A DNA stretch of 32,190 nt from NCBI GenBank assembly GCA_964468475.1, contig CAYXUL010000033.1, positions 1 to 32,190 on the forward strand, read 5' to 3'. This document shows positions 32,021 through 32,190 of this stretch, in pieces (position 1 is the stretch's first letter; each line of letters opens with the position of its first letter). The position numbers and the translations under genes are program-made. Below the pieces are notes generated by a model. That model was not told the DNA's origin and searched no databases. It saw only the letters and a program-made list of their open reading frames with translations. This stretch comes from JBECKX01 sp964468475 (GTDB lineage: Bacteria; Zixibacteria; MSB-5A5; CAIYYT01).

Positions 32021-32101
32021 TTCTTTGTTCGGCACGATCCCCGCTTCTGCGTCTCCGCCAAATTCTCCACATCGCTCCACTTTCCGACTTGCCAATAACC
32101 T

Positions 32102-32123
32102 GGTACCCCACCCAACGGGTGGG
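32102..32123 (-). repeat. Palindromic repeat family 3
   Basis: Second copy of the palindrome 103 bases after the first, in the same orientation. The intervening sequence is not repeated in this window. Confidence 0.8.
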
Positions 32124-32177
32124 CTTGAGATTCGATAGCTGATCTGACTGCATTCAATGCAAAGGTGGATAGACCCA

Positions 32178-32190
32178 ATGAAACTCAGAT
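32178..32190 (+). CDS. Possible start of a gene running out of the window
   Basis: ATG AAA CTC AGA (Met-Lys-Leu-Arg) at the edge is preceded by AAAGGTGG about 10 bases upstream. Only four codons are visible, so this is a suggestion only. Confidence 0.25.

Larger units (their letters stand above)
31748..32190. other. Gene-free stretch upstream of the kinase gene, with repeats
   Basis: Holds the probable kinase promoter (31811-31838), family 1 copy C and two family 3 palindromes. No credible gene apart from a possible start at the very end (32178). The minus-strand frame across it translates the repeats. Confidence 0.7.

Noticed and set aside
31822..32178. A 118-codon minus-strand frame upstream of the kinase gene
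   Set aside because: It covers family 1 and family 3 repeats. A similar peptide phrase arises from the repeat copy near 19260, so the coding appearance is due to the repeat.

Overview
The window looks like a chromosomal scaffold piece from a Gram-negative, probably uncultured bacterium, assembled as a draft. It has two exactly 100-base runs of N. The Gram-negative reading rests on a TonB-dependent receptor, a periplasmic Do/HtrA protease, and a secreted protein of the 'SYQGRLTDSG' type. From recollection of such proteins and of hairpin-rich intergenic repeats, I lean towards the FCB superphylum (for example Zixibacteria-like). This is inference, not shown by the sequence. There are no rRNA, tRNA, CRISPR or IS/transposase genes visible.

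Layout. 1-578: gene-free block of imperfect palindromes. 579-4121 (minus): recF, a DUF721/DciA-like gene and gyrB, without dnaA or dnaN. 4381-5301: secreted protein. 5427-5969 (minus): DinB/DUF1572-like protein. 6203-12822 (plus): four-gene operon led by a PAAR-repeat protein. It is followed by a 1149-residue OmpA-like/peptidoglycan-binding/HExxHxxGxxD protein, a propeller-like protein and an Ig-like protein that shares its C-terminal module with the PAAR protein. A second HExxH protein (12932-14164, minus) converges on it. No VgrG, Hcp, sheath or baseplate gene lies in the window, so this is an orphan tip/effector island. 14338-20933: SIMPL protein, small monooxygenase-like protein, a His/Cys-rich small membrane protein plus TonB-dependent receptor, and several short or gap-interrupted genes including two methyltransferases. 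21157-22587 (plus): small membrane protein and MFS transporter.

22764-31747 (all minus) is the most interesting part. A histidine kinase and an NtrC-type sigma-54 activator overlap by 4 bases. They are followed by a gene-free stretch carrying a near-consensus -24/-12 (sigma-54) promoter, and then a tightly packed operon: HEAT-repeat protein, plasma-membrane-type H+ P-type ATPase, HtrA protease, and a response-regulator receiver domain fused to an HPF/RaiA-like ribosome-hibernation domain. I infer an envelope/proton-homeostasis stress regulon in which the two-component pair drives the operon from the sigma-54 promoter. The last gene would couple phosphorylation to ribosome hibernation. The REC-HPF fusion and the whole arrangement are the best candidates for something undescribed.

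The gene-free stretches (1-578, 19014-19376, 28280-28925, 31748-32190) share families of short palindromic repeats. Conserved outer framework sequences flank inner hairpins that differ between copies.
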